Source: Sphingomonas koreensis (GTDB taxonomy: Bacteria > Pseudomonadota > Alphaproteobacteria > Sphingomonadales > Sphingomonadaceae). Taken from it: 64,000 nt of DNA. A program made the translations under genes and the position numbers. Each line of letters starts with the position of its first letter. Position 1 is the stretch's first letter. The stretch lies in assembly GCF_002797435.1 (NCBI RefSeq), contig NZ_PGEN01000001.1, forward strand, positions 868,001 through 932,000, written 5' to 3'. Below the pieces are notes generated by a model, which worked only from the letters and a program-made list of their open reading frames with translations, was not told where the DNA came from and made no database searches. Below, piece by piece: positions 42,739 through 51,431 of the stretch.

Positions 42739-43461
42739 ATGACCGCAGACACCCCGCATTTGCTGCTCGTCGATGACGAGCGATCGATCCGCGAGCCGCT
42801 GGCCCAGTATCTCACCAAGCAGAATTTCCGCGTGACCCAGGTCGCCGATGCGGAGGCGGCGCGCGCGCGGCTATCGGCCTATGCGATCGATCTGGTGGTG
42901 CTCGACATCATGATGCCGGGCGAGGACGGCCTCAGCCTCTGCCGCCATATCCGCGCGACCAGCGACACGCCGGTGATCCTGCTCACCGCGAAGAGCGAGG
43001 AGACCGACCGGATCGTCGGGCTCGAGATGGGTGCCGACGACTATGTCGTGAAGCCGTTCTCTCCCCGCGAGCTGGCGGCGCGGATCAAGGTCGTGCTGCG
43101 CCGGATGCAGGCGGGCGGCACGCGCCAGCATGCCCCCGAAAGCGGCAGCTTCGCCTTTTCGGGCTGGGTGCTCAAGACCGGCGAGCGCGCGCTGGTCGAT
43201 CGCGACGGCGTGTCGGTCCCGCTCTCGACCGGCGAATACAACCTGCTGCTCGCGCTGGTGATGCGGCCGCGCGCGGTGCTGACCCGCGACCAGCTGCTCG
43301 ACCTGACGCAGGGACGCGAGGCGGCGGCGTTCGACCGCGCGATCGACAACCAGGTCAGCCGGCTGCGCAAGAAGATCGAGCCGGACGCGAAGAACCCCAG
43401 TTTGATCAAGACGGTATGGGGTGGCGGCTACACGCTGGCGAGCGATGTCACCCGGCTATGA
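42739..43461 (+). CDS. OmpR-family response regulator
   Basis: 240 residues. Receiver with acidic pair LLLVDDERSIREPL, phosphoacceptor Asp in VVLDIMMPGEDGLSLC and Lys in DYVVKPFSPRELAARI, then a winged-helix DNA-binding domain (LSTGEYNLLLALVMRPRAVLTRD, DNQVSRLRKKIE, VWGGGYTLA). The start at 42739 fits the family; an in-frame ATG at 42658 would add 27 residues. It overlaps the kinase gene (ATGA), so a two-component system; the target genes are unknown but the EF-hand gene upstream is a candidate. Confidence 0.93.
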   Translation: MTADTPHLLLVDDERSIREPLAQYLTKQNFRVTQVADAEAARARLSAYAIDLVVLDIMMPGEDGLSLCRHIRATSDTPVILLTAKSEETDRIVGLEMGADDYVVKPFSPRELAARIKVVLRRMQAGGTRQHAPESGSFAFSGWVLKTGERALVDRDGVSVPLSTGEYNLLLALVMRPRAVLTRDQLLDLTQGREAAAFDRAIDNQVSRLRKKIEPDAKNPSLIKTVWGGGYTLASDVTRL

Positions 43462-44804
43462 GGCGCATCCCCCTTTGGCCGCGCAGCATGATGGGGCAGA
43501 TGGCGCTGGTGGTCGCCGCAGCGTTGTTTCTGGCGCAAGCGCTCAACTTCGGCCTCGCACTGCGCGACCGCTCGAGCTTTCGCCTGGCGCAGGCGACCCG
43601 ACCGGTCGCGATTCGCGTCGCCGATGCGCTCGAACGGGAGGTACAGAACGGCCGCCCGATCCCGCAGGATCGCGGTCGGGTTCGTCGCGCGCCCGGCAAC
43701 CCGATCCCGCCCTATCTCGAACGCCGCACCGAAGTGCAGGATGAGCTGCGCCGTCAGTTGACCGAACAGGGCGTGACAGCCGGCCGCATCGACACCGGGG
43801 TGCGCCAGGTTTCGGACGAACCCTTGCCGATGGAGGAAGGCCGGCGGCCGCGGGGCCGGCGGCCCGGTCCGATCCTGGTGATCGCGATCGAGGTGCCCGG
43901 CAAGGGCTGGCTGACCACCGCCGCGCCGTGGGAGCGTTTCCCGCGCCGGCTGTTCTGGCTGCTCGCCGCCCAGACGCTCATTCTCTACGCGATCATGCTG
44001 CTGCCGGTGCTGTGGGCGACCCGCCGCATCTCGCGTCCATTGCACGTCCTGGCCGCCGCGGCACGCCGCTTCCAGCCAGGGGTCGAGGCGGAGCCGGTGG
44101 CGGAGGCCGGCCCCAGTGACGTGCGCGCGGTGATCTCCGCCTACAATGCGCTGAGCCGCCGCGTCACCGCGATGCTGGACGAGAAGGATCAGATGCTCGG
44201 CGCGATCGGCCACGATCTGCGCACGCCGCTCGCCGCGCTGCGCGTCCGCATCGAATCGGTCGATGACGAGGAAGACCGTGCCCGCATGGCCGACACGATC
44301 GATGAGATGAACCGCACGCTCGACGACATCCTCAGCCTCGCCCGCCTCGGCCGCCCGAGCGAGGCGCCGACCGAGACCGATCTGTCGGCGCTGATCGACG
44401 CGGTCGTCGACGATTTCCGCGAACTCGGCCACGCGGTCGACTATCAGGACGGCCAGCGCCTCATCGTCCGCCTGCGCCCCGCACTGATGCGCCGCGCGGT
44501 CCGCAACCTGATCGAGAATGCGGTCAAATATGGCGGCGGCAGGAGCGAGGTCCTGCTCACCGCCGACCCCGCGCAGGTGCGAATCGAGGTCGCCGACCGC
44601 GGCCCCGGCATCCCGGCGGACCAGCTCGCCGCGGTGTTCGATCCCTTCACCCGGCTCGATCCCTCGCGCAACCGCACCACCGGCGGCGTCGGTCTCGGCC
44701 TCACCCTCGCCCGCGCGATCGTGCGCGAGGCGGGCGGCGACATCGCGCTCGCCAACCGCGAGGGCGGCGGCCTCTCCGCCACGATCGCGCTGCCGCGGCG
44801 CTAA
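43458..44804 (+). CDS. Sensor histidine kinase
   Basis: 448 residues. N-terminal helix MALVVAAALFLAQALNFGLALR, a periplasmic segment (about 35-165) with a basic RRPRGRRPG patch, a second helix LLAAQTLILYAIMLLPVLW, HAMP-like RRISRPLHVLAAAARRFQ, the phosphoacceptor His in AIGHDLRTPLAALRVRIE, N-box NLIENAVKYGGG and G-boxes DRGPGIPAD and GLGLTLARAI. It autophosphorylates and passes phosphate to the overlapping OmpR-type regulator. The periplasmic domain has no recognised sensor fold; a signal related to the EF-hand neighbour is possible. Confidence 0.92.
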   Translation: MRRIPLWPRSMMGQMALVVAAALFLAQALNFGLALRDRSSFRLAQATRPVAIRVADALEREVQNGRPIPQDRGRVRRAPGNPIPPYLERRTEVQDELRRQLTEQGVTAGRIDTGVRQVSDEPLPMEEGRRPRGRRPGPILVIAIEVPGKGWLTTAAPWERFPRRLFWLLAAQTLILYAIMLLPVLWATRRISRPLHVLAAAARRFQPGVEAEPVAEAGPSDVRAVISAYNALSRRVTAMLDEKDQMLGAIGHDLRTPLAALRVRIESVDDEEDRARMADTIDEMNRTLDDILSLARLGRPSEAPTETDLSALIDAVVDDFRELGHAVDYQDGQRLIVRLRPALMRRAVRNLIENAVKYGGGRSEVLLTADPAQVRIEVADRGPGIPADQLAAVFDPFTRLDPSRNRTTGGVGLGLTLARAIVREAGGDIALANREGGGLSATIALPRR

Positions 44805-44843
44805 AAAGAAAGGCCCCTCCCGCGCGGGGAGAGGCCCTTCCTT
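44805..44843. terminator. Bidirectional terminator between histidine kinase and ndk
   Basis: A GC-rich imperfect stem around 44811-44838 (GGCCCCTCCCGC/GGGGAGAGGCC) sits between convergent genes. On the minus strand it is followed by TTTCTTTTT, serving ndk; on the plus strand by CTTCCTTG, serving the kinase. Imperfect stem lowers confidence. Confidence 0.5.
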
Positions 44844-44866
44844 GTCCTTCAGGCCGAAGCCCGAAT

Positions 44867-45289
44867 TCAGCCGACGATTTCTTCCGGCTTGAAGAAGAAC
44901 GCGATCTCGATCGCCGCATTCTCGTCCGAGTCCGAACCGTGCACCGAGTTCGCCTCGATCGATTCGGCCAGTTCCTTGCGGATCGTGCCGGCATCGGCAT
45001 TGGCCGGGTTGGTCGCGCCCATGATGTCGCGGTTGCGCTGCACGGCGTTCTCGCCTTCCAGCACCTGCACGACCACCGGGCCGGAGATCATGAACTCGAC
45101 CAGGTCGTTGAAGAAGGGACGCTCGCGGTGAACGCCGTAAAAGCCCTCGGCCTGCTCGCGGGTCATCTGGATGCGCTTCGAGGCGACGACGCGAAGGCCC
45201 GCTTCCTCCAGCATCTTGGTGACCGCGCCGGTCAGGTTGCGGCGGGTGGCATCGGGCTTGATGATCGAAAAGGTCCGGGTCGCGGCCAT
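44867..45289 (-). CDS. ndk: Nucleoside diphosphate kinase
   Basis: 140 residues, the standard length. [16 protein letters not shown] at the N-terminus, [19 protein letters not shown], and the active-site His in [13 protein letters not shown] that carries the phosphohistidine. It transfers the terminal phosphate between nucleoside triphosphates and diphosphates, acting as a cytoplasmic hexamer or tetramer. Same strand as holC and pepA upstream. Confidence 0.98.
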   Translation of the reverse strand: MAATRTFSIIKPDATRRNLTGAVTKMLEEAGLRVVASKRIQMTREQAEGFYGVHRERPFFNDLVEFMISGPVVVQVLEGENAVQRNRDIMGATNPANADAGTIRKELAESIEANSVHGSDSDENAAIEIAFFFKPEEIVG

Positions 45290-45415
45290 GGCCGTGCGGC
45301 TCCTGTCATTAGGGGTGGGGATTGCGCGGGCCTCTAGTCGGGCACGGCGGCGGTGGCAAGGGGGAGGCGGCGCAGACGAGGCTCGTCTCTCGCAACGCGA
45401 TTACGCCCTTCTTGG

Positions 45416-45437
45416 CCCCTCCCGCTTGCGGGAGAGG
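45416..45437. repeat. Family 2 repeat hairpin between holC and ndk
   Basis: CTCCCGC-TT-GCGGGAG (45419-45434), extended by CC/GG with one mismatch. The GCGGGAGAGGGCTAGAA right arm matches the palindrome at 41774. It lies between holC (stop 45450) and ndk (start 45289). Confidence 0.6.
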
Positions 45438-45449
45438 GCTAGAACATCT

Positions 45450-45890
45450 CTAAGCCGCCTGCGCCCAGCGTCCATTCTCGTCCTGCTTCCAGTAGCGCCG
45501 CTCCACGCCCTCGCGATCCGCCAGCCCCTTCCACGCAATGCGCGCCGCCCCGATGCTGTCCTCGCCGAAGAAGTGGAACGCGCGGTCGAAGTCGAGCGCC
45601 GCGTCGCGCCATTCGCCGTCGATCAGTGCGACGAAGCGCGCGCCGTTGGCCGGCGCCACCTCGCCCGCGATCAGCACCGGCTGGACCTTGTCGTCCCCCG
45701 CCCCCGCCTGTGCATGGGGCAGGAAGCTCTCGGCCTGCCAGGTCCAGAGCGACCCGTCGATCCGCTGGCGCTGATGCGCGTCGGCGGAAACGATCAGCAG
45801 CCGCTGGCCGCTCTCCACCACCTTCACCGCGATGCCGGGCAGCGCCCGCTCCAGCGGCGTCACGGTGAGGTGGTAGAAATCGACCTGCAT
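45450..45890 (-). CDS. holC: DNA polymerase III chi subunit
   Basis: 146 residues. MQVDFYHLTVTPLERALP at the start, LLIVSADAHQRQRIDGSLWTWQAESFLPHAQAG in the middle and ALDFDRAFHFFGEDSIGAARIAWKG near the end match HolC, which links SSB to the clamp loader through psi. It lies downstream of pepA, the classical pepA-holC arrangement of proteobacteria, with a 20-bp repeat hairpin between them. Confidence 0.93.
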   Translation of the reverse strand: MQVDFYHLTVTPLERALPGIAVKVVESGQRLLIVSADAHQRQRIDGSLWTWQAESFLPHAQAGAGDDKVQPVLIAGEVAPANGARFVALIDGEWRDAALDFDRAFHFFGEDSIGAARIAWKGLADREGVERRYWKQDENGRWAQAA

Positions 45891-45904
45891 CAGTTTCTCC
45901 AGAT

Positions 45905-45924
45905 CCCTCCCGCACGCGGGAGGG
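45905..45924. repeat. Family 2 repeat hairpin between pepA and holC
   Basis: CCCTCCCGC (45905-45913), AC loop, GCGGGAGGG (45916-45924): a perfect 9-bp stem between pepA stop and holC start. Same core as the elements at 19351, 41774 and 45416. Confidence 0.6.
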
Positions 45925-45929
45925 GTGGG

Positions 45930-47405
45930 TCAGCGCTCGAAATTGTCGCGGACGAAGCGGTCGAGCAGGCGCACGCCGTAACCGGTCGCGCCCTTGTCAT
46001 AGGTGCTGCCGGGCTTGTCCGCCCACACCATGCCCGCAATGTCGAGATGCGCCCAGCGCACGCCCTCGCCGACGAAGCGCTGGATGAACTGCGCCGCGGT
46101 GATCGATCCGGCGCCGCGCGGGCCGACATTCTTCATGTCGGCGATCGGGCTGTCGATCAGCTTGTTGTACGCATCGCCCAGCGGGAAGCGCCACAACAGG
46201 TCGCCGGTCGCGCGGCCTGCCGCCAGCAGCTCGTCGGCCAGGCCGTCGTCATTGGCGAACAGGCCGCCATGCTCGCTGCCCAGGCTGATGATCATCGCGC
46301 CGGTCAGCGTGGCGAGATCGACGATGGTCTTGGGCGCATGCACCTTCTGGACCCAGGTGATCGCGTCGCACAGCACCAGACGGCCTTCCGCGTCGGTGTT
46401 GATCACCTCGATCGTCTGGCCCGACATCGACGTCACGACGTCGCCCGGACGCTGGGCATTGCCGTCAGGCATGTTCTCGACCAGCCCGCACACGCCGATG
46501 ACGTTGGCCTTGGCCTTGCGCGCGGCGAGCGCCTTCATCGCGCCCGCGACGGCGCCGGCGCCGCCCATGTCCCACTTCATGTCCTCCATGCCCGCAGCCG
46601 GCTTGATCGAGATGCCGCCGGTATCGAAGGTCACGCCCTTGCCGACCAGCGCGAGGTCGACGTCGCCCTCTCCCTTGCCGTTCCAGCGCATCGCCAGCAG
46701 CCGCGCCTCGCGCACCGATCCCTGCGCAACGCCGAGCAGCGCGCCCATGCCCAGCTTCTCCATCGCGGCGCGATCGAGCACCTCGATCTCGACGCCGAGC
46801 TCGGCAAGGTGGCGGCAACGCTCGACGAAGCTCTCGGGATAGACGATGTTGGGCGGATCGGAGACGAGGCCGCGGGTCAGGTCGAGCCCTTCGGTGACCG
46901 CCGCCTGTTCGGCATAGGCCGCCTCGGTGCCGTCCGCGGCTCCGGCGACGACGATCTCCGCCAGCGTCGGCTTCTGCTTGTCGGTCAGGCGCGTGCGATA
47001 GACGTCGTGGCGCCAGCCGCGCTGAACCGCCGCCGCCGCCAGCCGTGCGGCTGCACGGGCCGTGGGCGCACCGCCCAGGCTCGCGAGGTCGATCGCGATC
47101 GCGGTGACGCCCGAGGTCAGGTAGCGCGCAGTCAGTGCGCCGCCGGCACGCTCATAATCCGCCTCGCTGCCCGAACCGACGCCGAGCAGCACCAGCCGGT
47201 TCGCGCCGTCGGAGCCGGGCACGAAGATCTCGACGATTCCGCCCGCTTCGCCCTCGAACCGGCCCGCCTTCGCCGCACCGCGCGCAAGCGCCAGCGTGGC
47301 GTCGTCCAGCACGCCCGCCGGGATGCGGTCGATGCCGTCCTTCTCGACGGGCAGGGCAACGACGCCCGCATCGGCTGGGCGGGCGGCGGAAAATGTTACG
47401 CGCAT
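45930..47405 (-). CDS. pepA: Leucyl aminopeptidase (M17)
   Basis: 491 residues. The catalytic two-metal centre is complete: LVGKGVTFDTGGISIKP, MKWDMGGAGAVAGAM, NTDAEGRLVLCDAITW (the NTDAEGRL signature) and LVEN in VCGLVENMPDG; an N-terminal substrate domain precedes it. It releases N-terminal amino acids from peptides in the cytoplasm, and in some species also binds DNA. AGGAAG precedes the ATG (47403-47405); the frame is open upstream without a good start. Upstream lies the MITE-like element and lptD, divergently. Confidence 0.97.
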   Translation of the reverse strand: MRVTFSAARPADAGVVALPVEKDGIDRIPAGVLDDATLALARGAAKAGRFEGEAGGIVEIFVPGSDGANRLVLLGVGSGSEADYERAGGALTARYLTSGVTAIAIDLASLGGAPTARAAARLAAAAVQRGWRHDVYRTRLTDKQKPTLAEIVVAGAADGTEAAYAEQAAVTEGLDLTRGLVSDPPNIVYPESFVERCRHLAELGVEIEVLDRAAMEKLGMGALLGVAQGSVREARLLAMRWNGKGEGDVDLALVGKGVTFDTGGISIKPAAGMEDMKWDMGGAGAVAGAMKALAARKAKANVIGVCGLVENMPDGNAQRPGDVVTSMSGQTIEVINTDAEGRLVLCDAITWVQKVHAPKTIVDLATLTGAMIISLGSEHGGLFANDDGLADELLAAGRATGDLLWRFPLGDAYNKLIDSPIADMKNVGPRGAGSITAAQFIQRFVGEGVRWAHLDIAGMVWADKPGSTYDKGATGYGVRLLDRFVRDNFER

Positions 47406-47480
47406 GAAGCTTCCTGTTCCTGTGGATCTTGTCGTGATTTGCGTTCTCTCTAGGCCAGTGCGCGGCGAACGGCAAAGCCT

Positions 47481-47651
47481 AGGGTCTGACCTCAATTGGA
47501 ACGGGGTCGAGACGGAGTCGGATTTGGTGTCAGGCCAGGAGCGAGGAGGGAGCGATGGGGTGCATCGTGACGGATGAGCGACGACGCGTGGCGTCAAATT
47601 CGGCCCGCCGCTGCGCGGTCGCCCGTGGAAGGCCAATTGAGATCAGACCCT
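47481..47651. mobile_element. MITE-like element with 19-bp terminal inverted repeats
   Basis: AGGGTCTGACCTCAATTGG (47481-47499) and its inverted copy CCAATTGAGATCAGACCCT (47633-47651) differ at one position. They enclose 171 bp that encodes no recognisable protein and lie in the 354-bp gap between divergent pepA and lptD (47406-47759). No clear target-site duplication is visible. GGGTCTGACC-type termini are known from non-autonomous proteobacterial repeats, but the family was not identified here. The rest of the gap holds the presumed pepA and lptD promoters. Confidence 0.55.
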
Positions 47652-47759
47652 GGACTTGTCCAGCGATTGCGAAGCGAGGCGCAGGGTGCAATAGGGTTGG
47701 CGGGTAAGCGCGCAACGGGCGCGGGTGCCGGGTCGGCGTTAAAGGGGTATGGTTCGGAC

Positions 47760-50006
47760 GTGACGCGCAAGGCTCTGCTTCTCGCCGGGATTCTGCCGAT
47801 CGCGCTGTGCTGTGTGCCTGCCTATGCGCAGGATCTGCAGGACCGGCCGGTCGAACCGCCGCCGCCGTCGGAAACCGCGCTCCCCACCGATCCCGACCAG
47901 ATCCAGTTCTCCGCCGATCTCGCCGAATATGATTCGGACGGCGATATCGTGACGATCAGCGGCGACGTTCGCCTGTTCCGTGAGGGCAACCGGCTGCGCG
48001 CGGACAAGGTGGTGTGGAATCGCAAGACCGGCCAGGTGCTTGCCTCGGGCAATATCGCGGTCACCAATCCGGAAGGTGACACCGCCTATGGCGACCAGAT
48101 CGAACTGACCGATTCGCTCAAGGACGGCGCGATCGACAATATGCTCGTCGTGCTGGAACAGGGCGGGCGCCTCGCCGCCGAACGCGGCACGCGCGACGCG
48201 AACGGCGTGATCAGCGTCGATCGCGCTGCCTATACGCCTTGCGCGGTGGTCGATTCGAACAACTGCCCCAAGGAACCGTCCTGGAAGATCACGGCGGTGC
48301 GCGTCGTCTATGATCCCGCGCGCAAGCGCATGCGCTACAAGGGCGCGCGGGTCTCGCTGTTCGGCTTCGCGACATTGCCGCTTCCGGTGTTCAGCCACTC
48401 GGTCGGCGCAGGCAATGCCAGCGGCCTGCTCGCTCCCGCGATCCGCTACGATGCGGTGAACGGCTTCGAGGTCGCCCTGCCCTATTATTTCGCGCTCGGC
48501 CCCAATCGCGACGTCACCGTCACGCCGCACGTCTTCACCGATGCACTGCCGATGCTGCAGGGCGAATATCGCCAGCTCACCGGCAACGGCGCCTTCCGGG
48601 TGACCGGCTACGCAACCTACAGCCGCCGCAGCGACGATTTCGTCTCGCCGACGCCCTCGGTGTCGAGCGAATATGCCTTTCGCGGCTATATCGACGCGGC
48701 CGGCCGGTTCCAGCTCGATCCCAACTGGAGCGTCAGCGGATCGATGCGGATCGCCAGCGATCGCACCTTCCTGCGCCGCTACGACATTTCGAGCGACGAC
48801 CGGCTGCGCAACAATATCCGGATCGAGCGGATCGATCGCAATTCGATGCTCAGCATCAACGGCTGGGCTGTCCAGACGCTGCGCCCGACCGAAAGCCAGG
48901 GGCTTCAGCCGATCGCCCTGCCCGAAATCGACTATCGCCTGCGCTTCGGCCAGGGGCTGCTCGAAGGCGGGCGGTTCGAGCTTCAGCTCAACAGCCTCGC
49001 GATCGGCCGCGCCAGCGGGCAGGATACGCAGCGCGCCTTCGCCTCGCTGCGCTACGACCTGCGCAAGCTCACCGCCTGGGGGCAGGAAATCACCCTCACC
49101 GCCTATGGCCGCGGCGATCTTTACAATACCGACGAGATCGCAGCGACCAGCCAGGTCAGCTATCGCGGGCTTGAGGGCTTCCGCGGCCGCGCGATCGGCG
49201 CGATCGCGCTCGACATGAAATGGCCGCTGATCGGCGAGGCGTTCGGCGGCGTGCAGCGGATCACCCCGCGCTTCCAGGTCGTCGCCGCACCGCGGATCGA
49301 GAATTTCGACATTCCGAACGAAGATGCGCGCTCGGTCGATCTCGAGGATTCGAACCTGTTCGCGCTCAACCGCTTCCCGGGTTACGACCGGTTCGAGGAT
49401 TCGACGCGCTTCACCTTCGGGCTCGATTATGCGCTGTATCTGCCCGGCCTCTCGATCGAGGCGAATATCGGCCAGAGCTACCGGCTCGATTCGCGGCCGA
49501 CGATCCTGCCCGACGGCACGGGGATGACCGACCGGCTCTCCGACATCGTCGGGCGGACGGTGGTGCGCTACAAGGATTTCCTGACGTTCACGCACCGCTA
49601 CCGGCTCGACAAGGACAATATCGCGATCCGCCGCAACGAGATCGACGCCACGATCGGCTCGCGCGATACCTTTGCGACGATCGGCTATCTGCGGCTCAAC
49701 CGGAACGTCGATTTCGCGCTCGAGGATCTGCAGGATCGCGAGGAAGCACGGGTGGGCGCGCGGGTGAAGGTCAGGCGCTTCTGGTCGGTGTTCGGATCGG
49801 CGGTGATCGATCTCACCAATGCCGAGGAGGATCCGGCCTCGCTCGCCGACGGGTTCGAACCCGTCCGTCATCGCCTCGGCATCGAATATGAGGATGATTG
49901 CCTGCGTCTGGGCGTCACCTGGAAGCGCGATTACCAGACGACCGGCGACGCACGCCGCGGCAGCAGCTACCTGTTGACGCTGGCGCTCAAGAATTTGGGG
50001 CGCTAA
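47760..50006 (+). CDS. lptD: LPS-assembly outer-membrane protein LptD
   Basis: 748 residues from a GTG at 47760. Signal peptide ends near PAYAQ; the N-terminal OstA/LptA-like jellyroll has IQFSADLAEYDSDGDIVTISGDVRL and DTAYGDQIELTDSLKDGAI. Cysteines YTPCAVVDSNNCPKEPSW give the jellyroll/barrel disulfide set, and a long beta-barrel follows, ending LTLALKNLGR. It inserts lipopolysaccharide into the outer leaflet with LptE. Followed by surA, which folds LptD. The frame is open upstream into the MITE; the GTG start is the best fit to a signal peptide. Confidence 0.94.
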   Translation: MTRKALLLAGILPIALCCVPAYAQDLQDRPVEPPPPSETALPTDPDQIQFSADLAEYDSDGDIVTISGDVRLFREGNRLRADKVVWNRKTGQVLASGNIAVTNPEGDTAYGDQIELTDSLKDGAIDNMLVVLEQGGRLAAERGTRDANGVISVDRAAYTPCAVVDSNNCPKEPSWKITAVRVVYDPARKRMRYKGARVSLFGFATLPLPVFSHSVGAGNASGLLAPAIRYDAVNGFEVALPYYFALGPNRDVTVTPHVFTDALPMLQGEYRQLTGNGAFRVTGYATYSRRSDDFVSPTPSVSSEYAFRGYIDAAGRFQLDPNWSVSGSMRIASDRTFLRRYDISSDDRLRNNIRIERIDRNSMLSINGWAVQTLRPTESQGLQPIALPEIDYRLRFGQGLLEGGRFELQLNSLAIGRASGQDTQRAFASLRYDLRKLTAWGQEITLTAYGRGDLYNTDEIAATSQVSYRGLEGFRGRAIGAIALDMKWPLIGEAFGGVQRITPRFQVVAAPRIENFDIPNEDARSVDLEDSNLFALNRFPGYDRFEDSTRFTFGLDYALYLPGLSIEANIGQSYRLDSRPTILPDGTGMTDRLSDIVGRTVVRYKDFLTFTHRYRLDKDNIAIRRNEIDATIGSRDTFATIGYLRLNRNVDFALEDLQDREEARVGARVKVRRFWSVFGSAVIDLTNAEEDPASLADGFEPVRHRLGIEYEDDCLRLGVTWKRDYQTTGDARRGSSYLLTLALKNLGR

Positions 50007-50075
50007 GCCCCAGTTCAGGCACAATTGGCGACTAAACGCCGCTCTTCCTTCTTCGGGAACGGATTTCAGGTACGG

Positions 50076-51428
50076 ATGACGATGACTCTTAAGGTCGGAC
50101 ATTTCTGCCGCTCGGCAGCGCTGATTCTTGGTATTGCCGGCAGCGCCGCGATCGCTGCGCAGACCGCGGGCGATACGCCGCCGTCCAGCGCGGCCAATCT
50201 CGATCTGCCCAAGGAGCTTCAGCTCTTCAGCAAGCCCGATCCCAATGTCCGCAAGCCGACGGCATTGGTGAACGGCTATGTCATCACCCGCACCGATGTC
50301 GACCAGCGTTTCGCGCTGTTCGTCGCGCTCAACCAGCTCAAGCTGACCGCGGAGGAGCAGGACCGGCTGCGCCTTCAGGTGCTTCGCCTGCTGACGGACG
50401 AGACGATCCAGATCCAGGAAGCCAAGTCGAACGACATCACGATCCCGCAGGATCAGATCGACCGCAGCTTCGCCTCGATCGCCAACCGCTACCAGCGCAC
50501 CCCCGATCAGATGCGCGCATGGCTGCGCGAAATCGGCTCGTCCGAACGCTCCTTCAAGCGCCAGATCGAAGGCGAAATAGCCTGGCAACGCGTCATCCAG
50601 CGCAAAATCGGCTCCCTAATCAATGTCGGCGACGAAGAGGTGAAGTCGATCATCGAGCGGCTTGAGCAGGCTAAGGGAACGGATGAGTTCCAGCTTCGCG
50701 AGATCTACATCTCCGCCACGCCCGAACGGCAGGGCGAAGTGTTCCAGGCGATGCAGCAGATGATCCAGCAGATGCAGCAAGGCCGTCCGTTCGAATATTT
50801 CGCACAGTTCTCGGAAGCGACCACCCGTTCGGTCGGCGGCGACCTTGGCTGGGTGCGTTCCGGTATGCTTCCGGCGCAGCTTGGCCAGGCGGCGCAGCAG
50901 ATGCAGGTCGGCCAGGTCGCGGGCCCGATCGAGGTTCCGGGCGGCTTCTCGATCCTCTATCTCGTCGACAAGCGTCAGGTCCTGACCAGCGATCCGCGCG
51001 ACGCCAGGCTCAGCCTGCGCCAGCTCACCGTGAAGTTCCCAGCAGGCACTACCCAGGCCCAGGCGCAGACCAAGGCATCGGAATTCGCGACCGTCCTCAA
51101 ATCGACGGCCGGTTGCGGCGCAGTGGGCAAGGCCGCAGAAACGCTGGGCGCCGAGGTCGTGGACAATGATTCGGTACGTGCACGCGACCTGCCACCGCAG
51201 CTGCAGGACATCATCCTGAAGCTCCAGATCGGCGAGTCGACGCCTCCCTTCGGATCACCCGAAGAAGGCGTGCGCGCGCTGGTCCTTTGCGGGCGCGACG
51301 ATCCCAAGACCGCCGCCCTGCCCAACCCGGACCAGATCCGTGAGCAGATCGAGGAAACCCGTACCAACCTTCGTGCCCAGCGCTACCTTCGCGACCTGCG
51401 CCGGGACGCGATCATCGACTATCGCTGA
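50076..51428 (+). CDS. surA: Periplasmic chaperone and peptidyl-prolyl isomerase SurA
   Basis: 450 residues. Signal peptide MTMTLKVGHFCRSAALILGI, then the SurA N-domain (ALVNGYVITRTDVDQRFALFVALN, EEQDRLRLQVLRLLTDETIQIQEA) and a parvulin domain (about 215-320) with DEFQLREIYISA, GGDLGWVRSGMLPAQLG and GPIEVPGGFSILYLVDKR; a second, weaker parvulin-like unit and C-terminal helix follow. It folds outer-membrane proteins. Start at 50076 has AGG spaced 8 nt upstream; 50082 is equivalent. It follows lptD and precedes pdxA with 3 nt spacing. Confidence 0.93.
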   Translation: MTMTLKVGHFCRSAALILGIAGSAAIAAQTAGDTPPSSAANLDLPKELQLFSKPDPNVRKPTALVNGYVITRTDVDQRFALFVALNQLKLTAEEQDRLRLQVLRLLTDETIQIQEAKSNDITIPQDQIDRSFASIANRYQRTPDQMRAWLREIGSSERSFKRQIEGEIAWQRVIQRKIGSLINVGDEEVKSIIERLEQAKGTDEFQLREIYISATPERQGEVFQAMQQMIQQMQQGRPFEYFAQFSEATTRSVGGDLGWVRSGMLPAQLGQAAQQMQVGQVAGPIEVPGGFSILYLVDKRQVLTSDPRDARLSLRQLTVKFPAGTTQAQAQTKASEFATVLKSTAGCGAVGKAAETLGAEVVDNDSVRARDLPPQLQDIILKLQIGESTPPFGSPEEGVRALVLCGRDDPKTAALPNPDQIREQIEETRTNLRAQRYLRDLRRDAIIDYR

Positions 51429-51431
51429 GCC

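Noticed and set aside
47739..50588. 949-residue minus-strand frame opposite lptD and surA
   Set aside because: Antisense shadow; lptD and surA are certain and the minus frame has no signal, motif or ribosome site.
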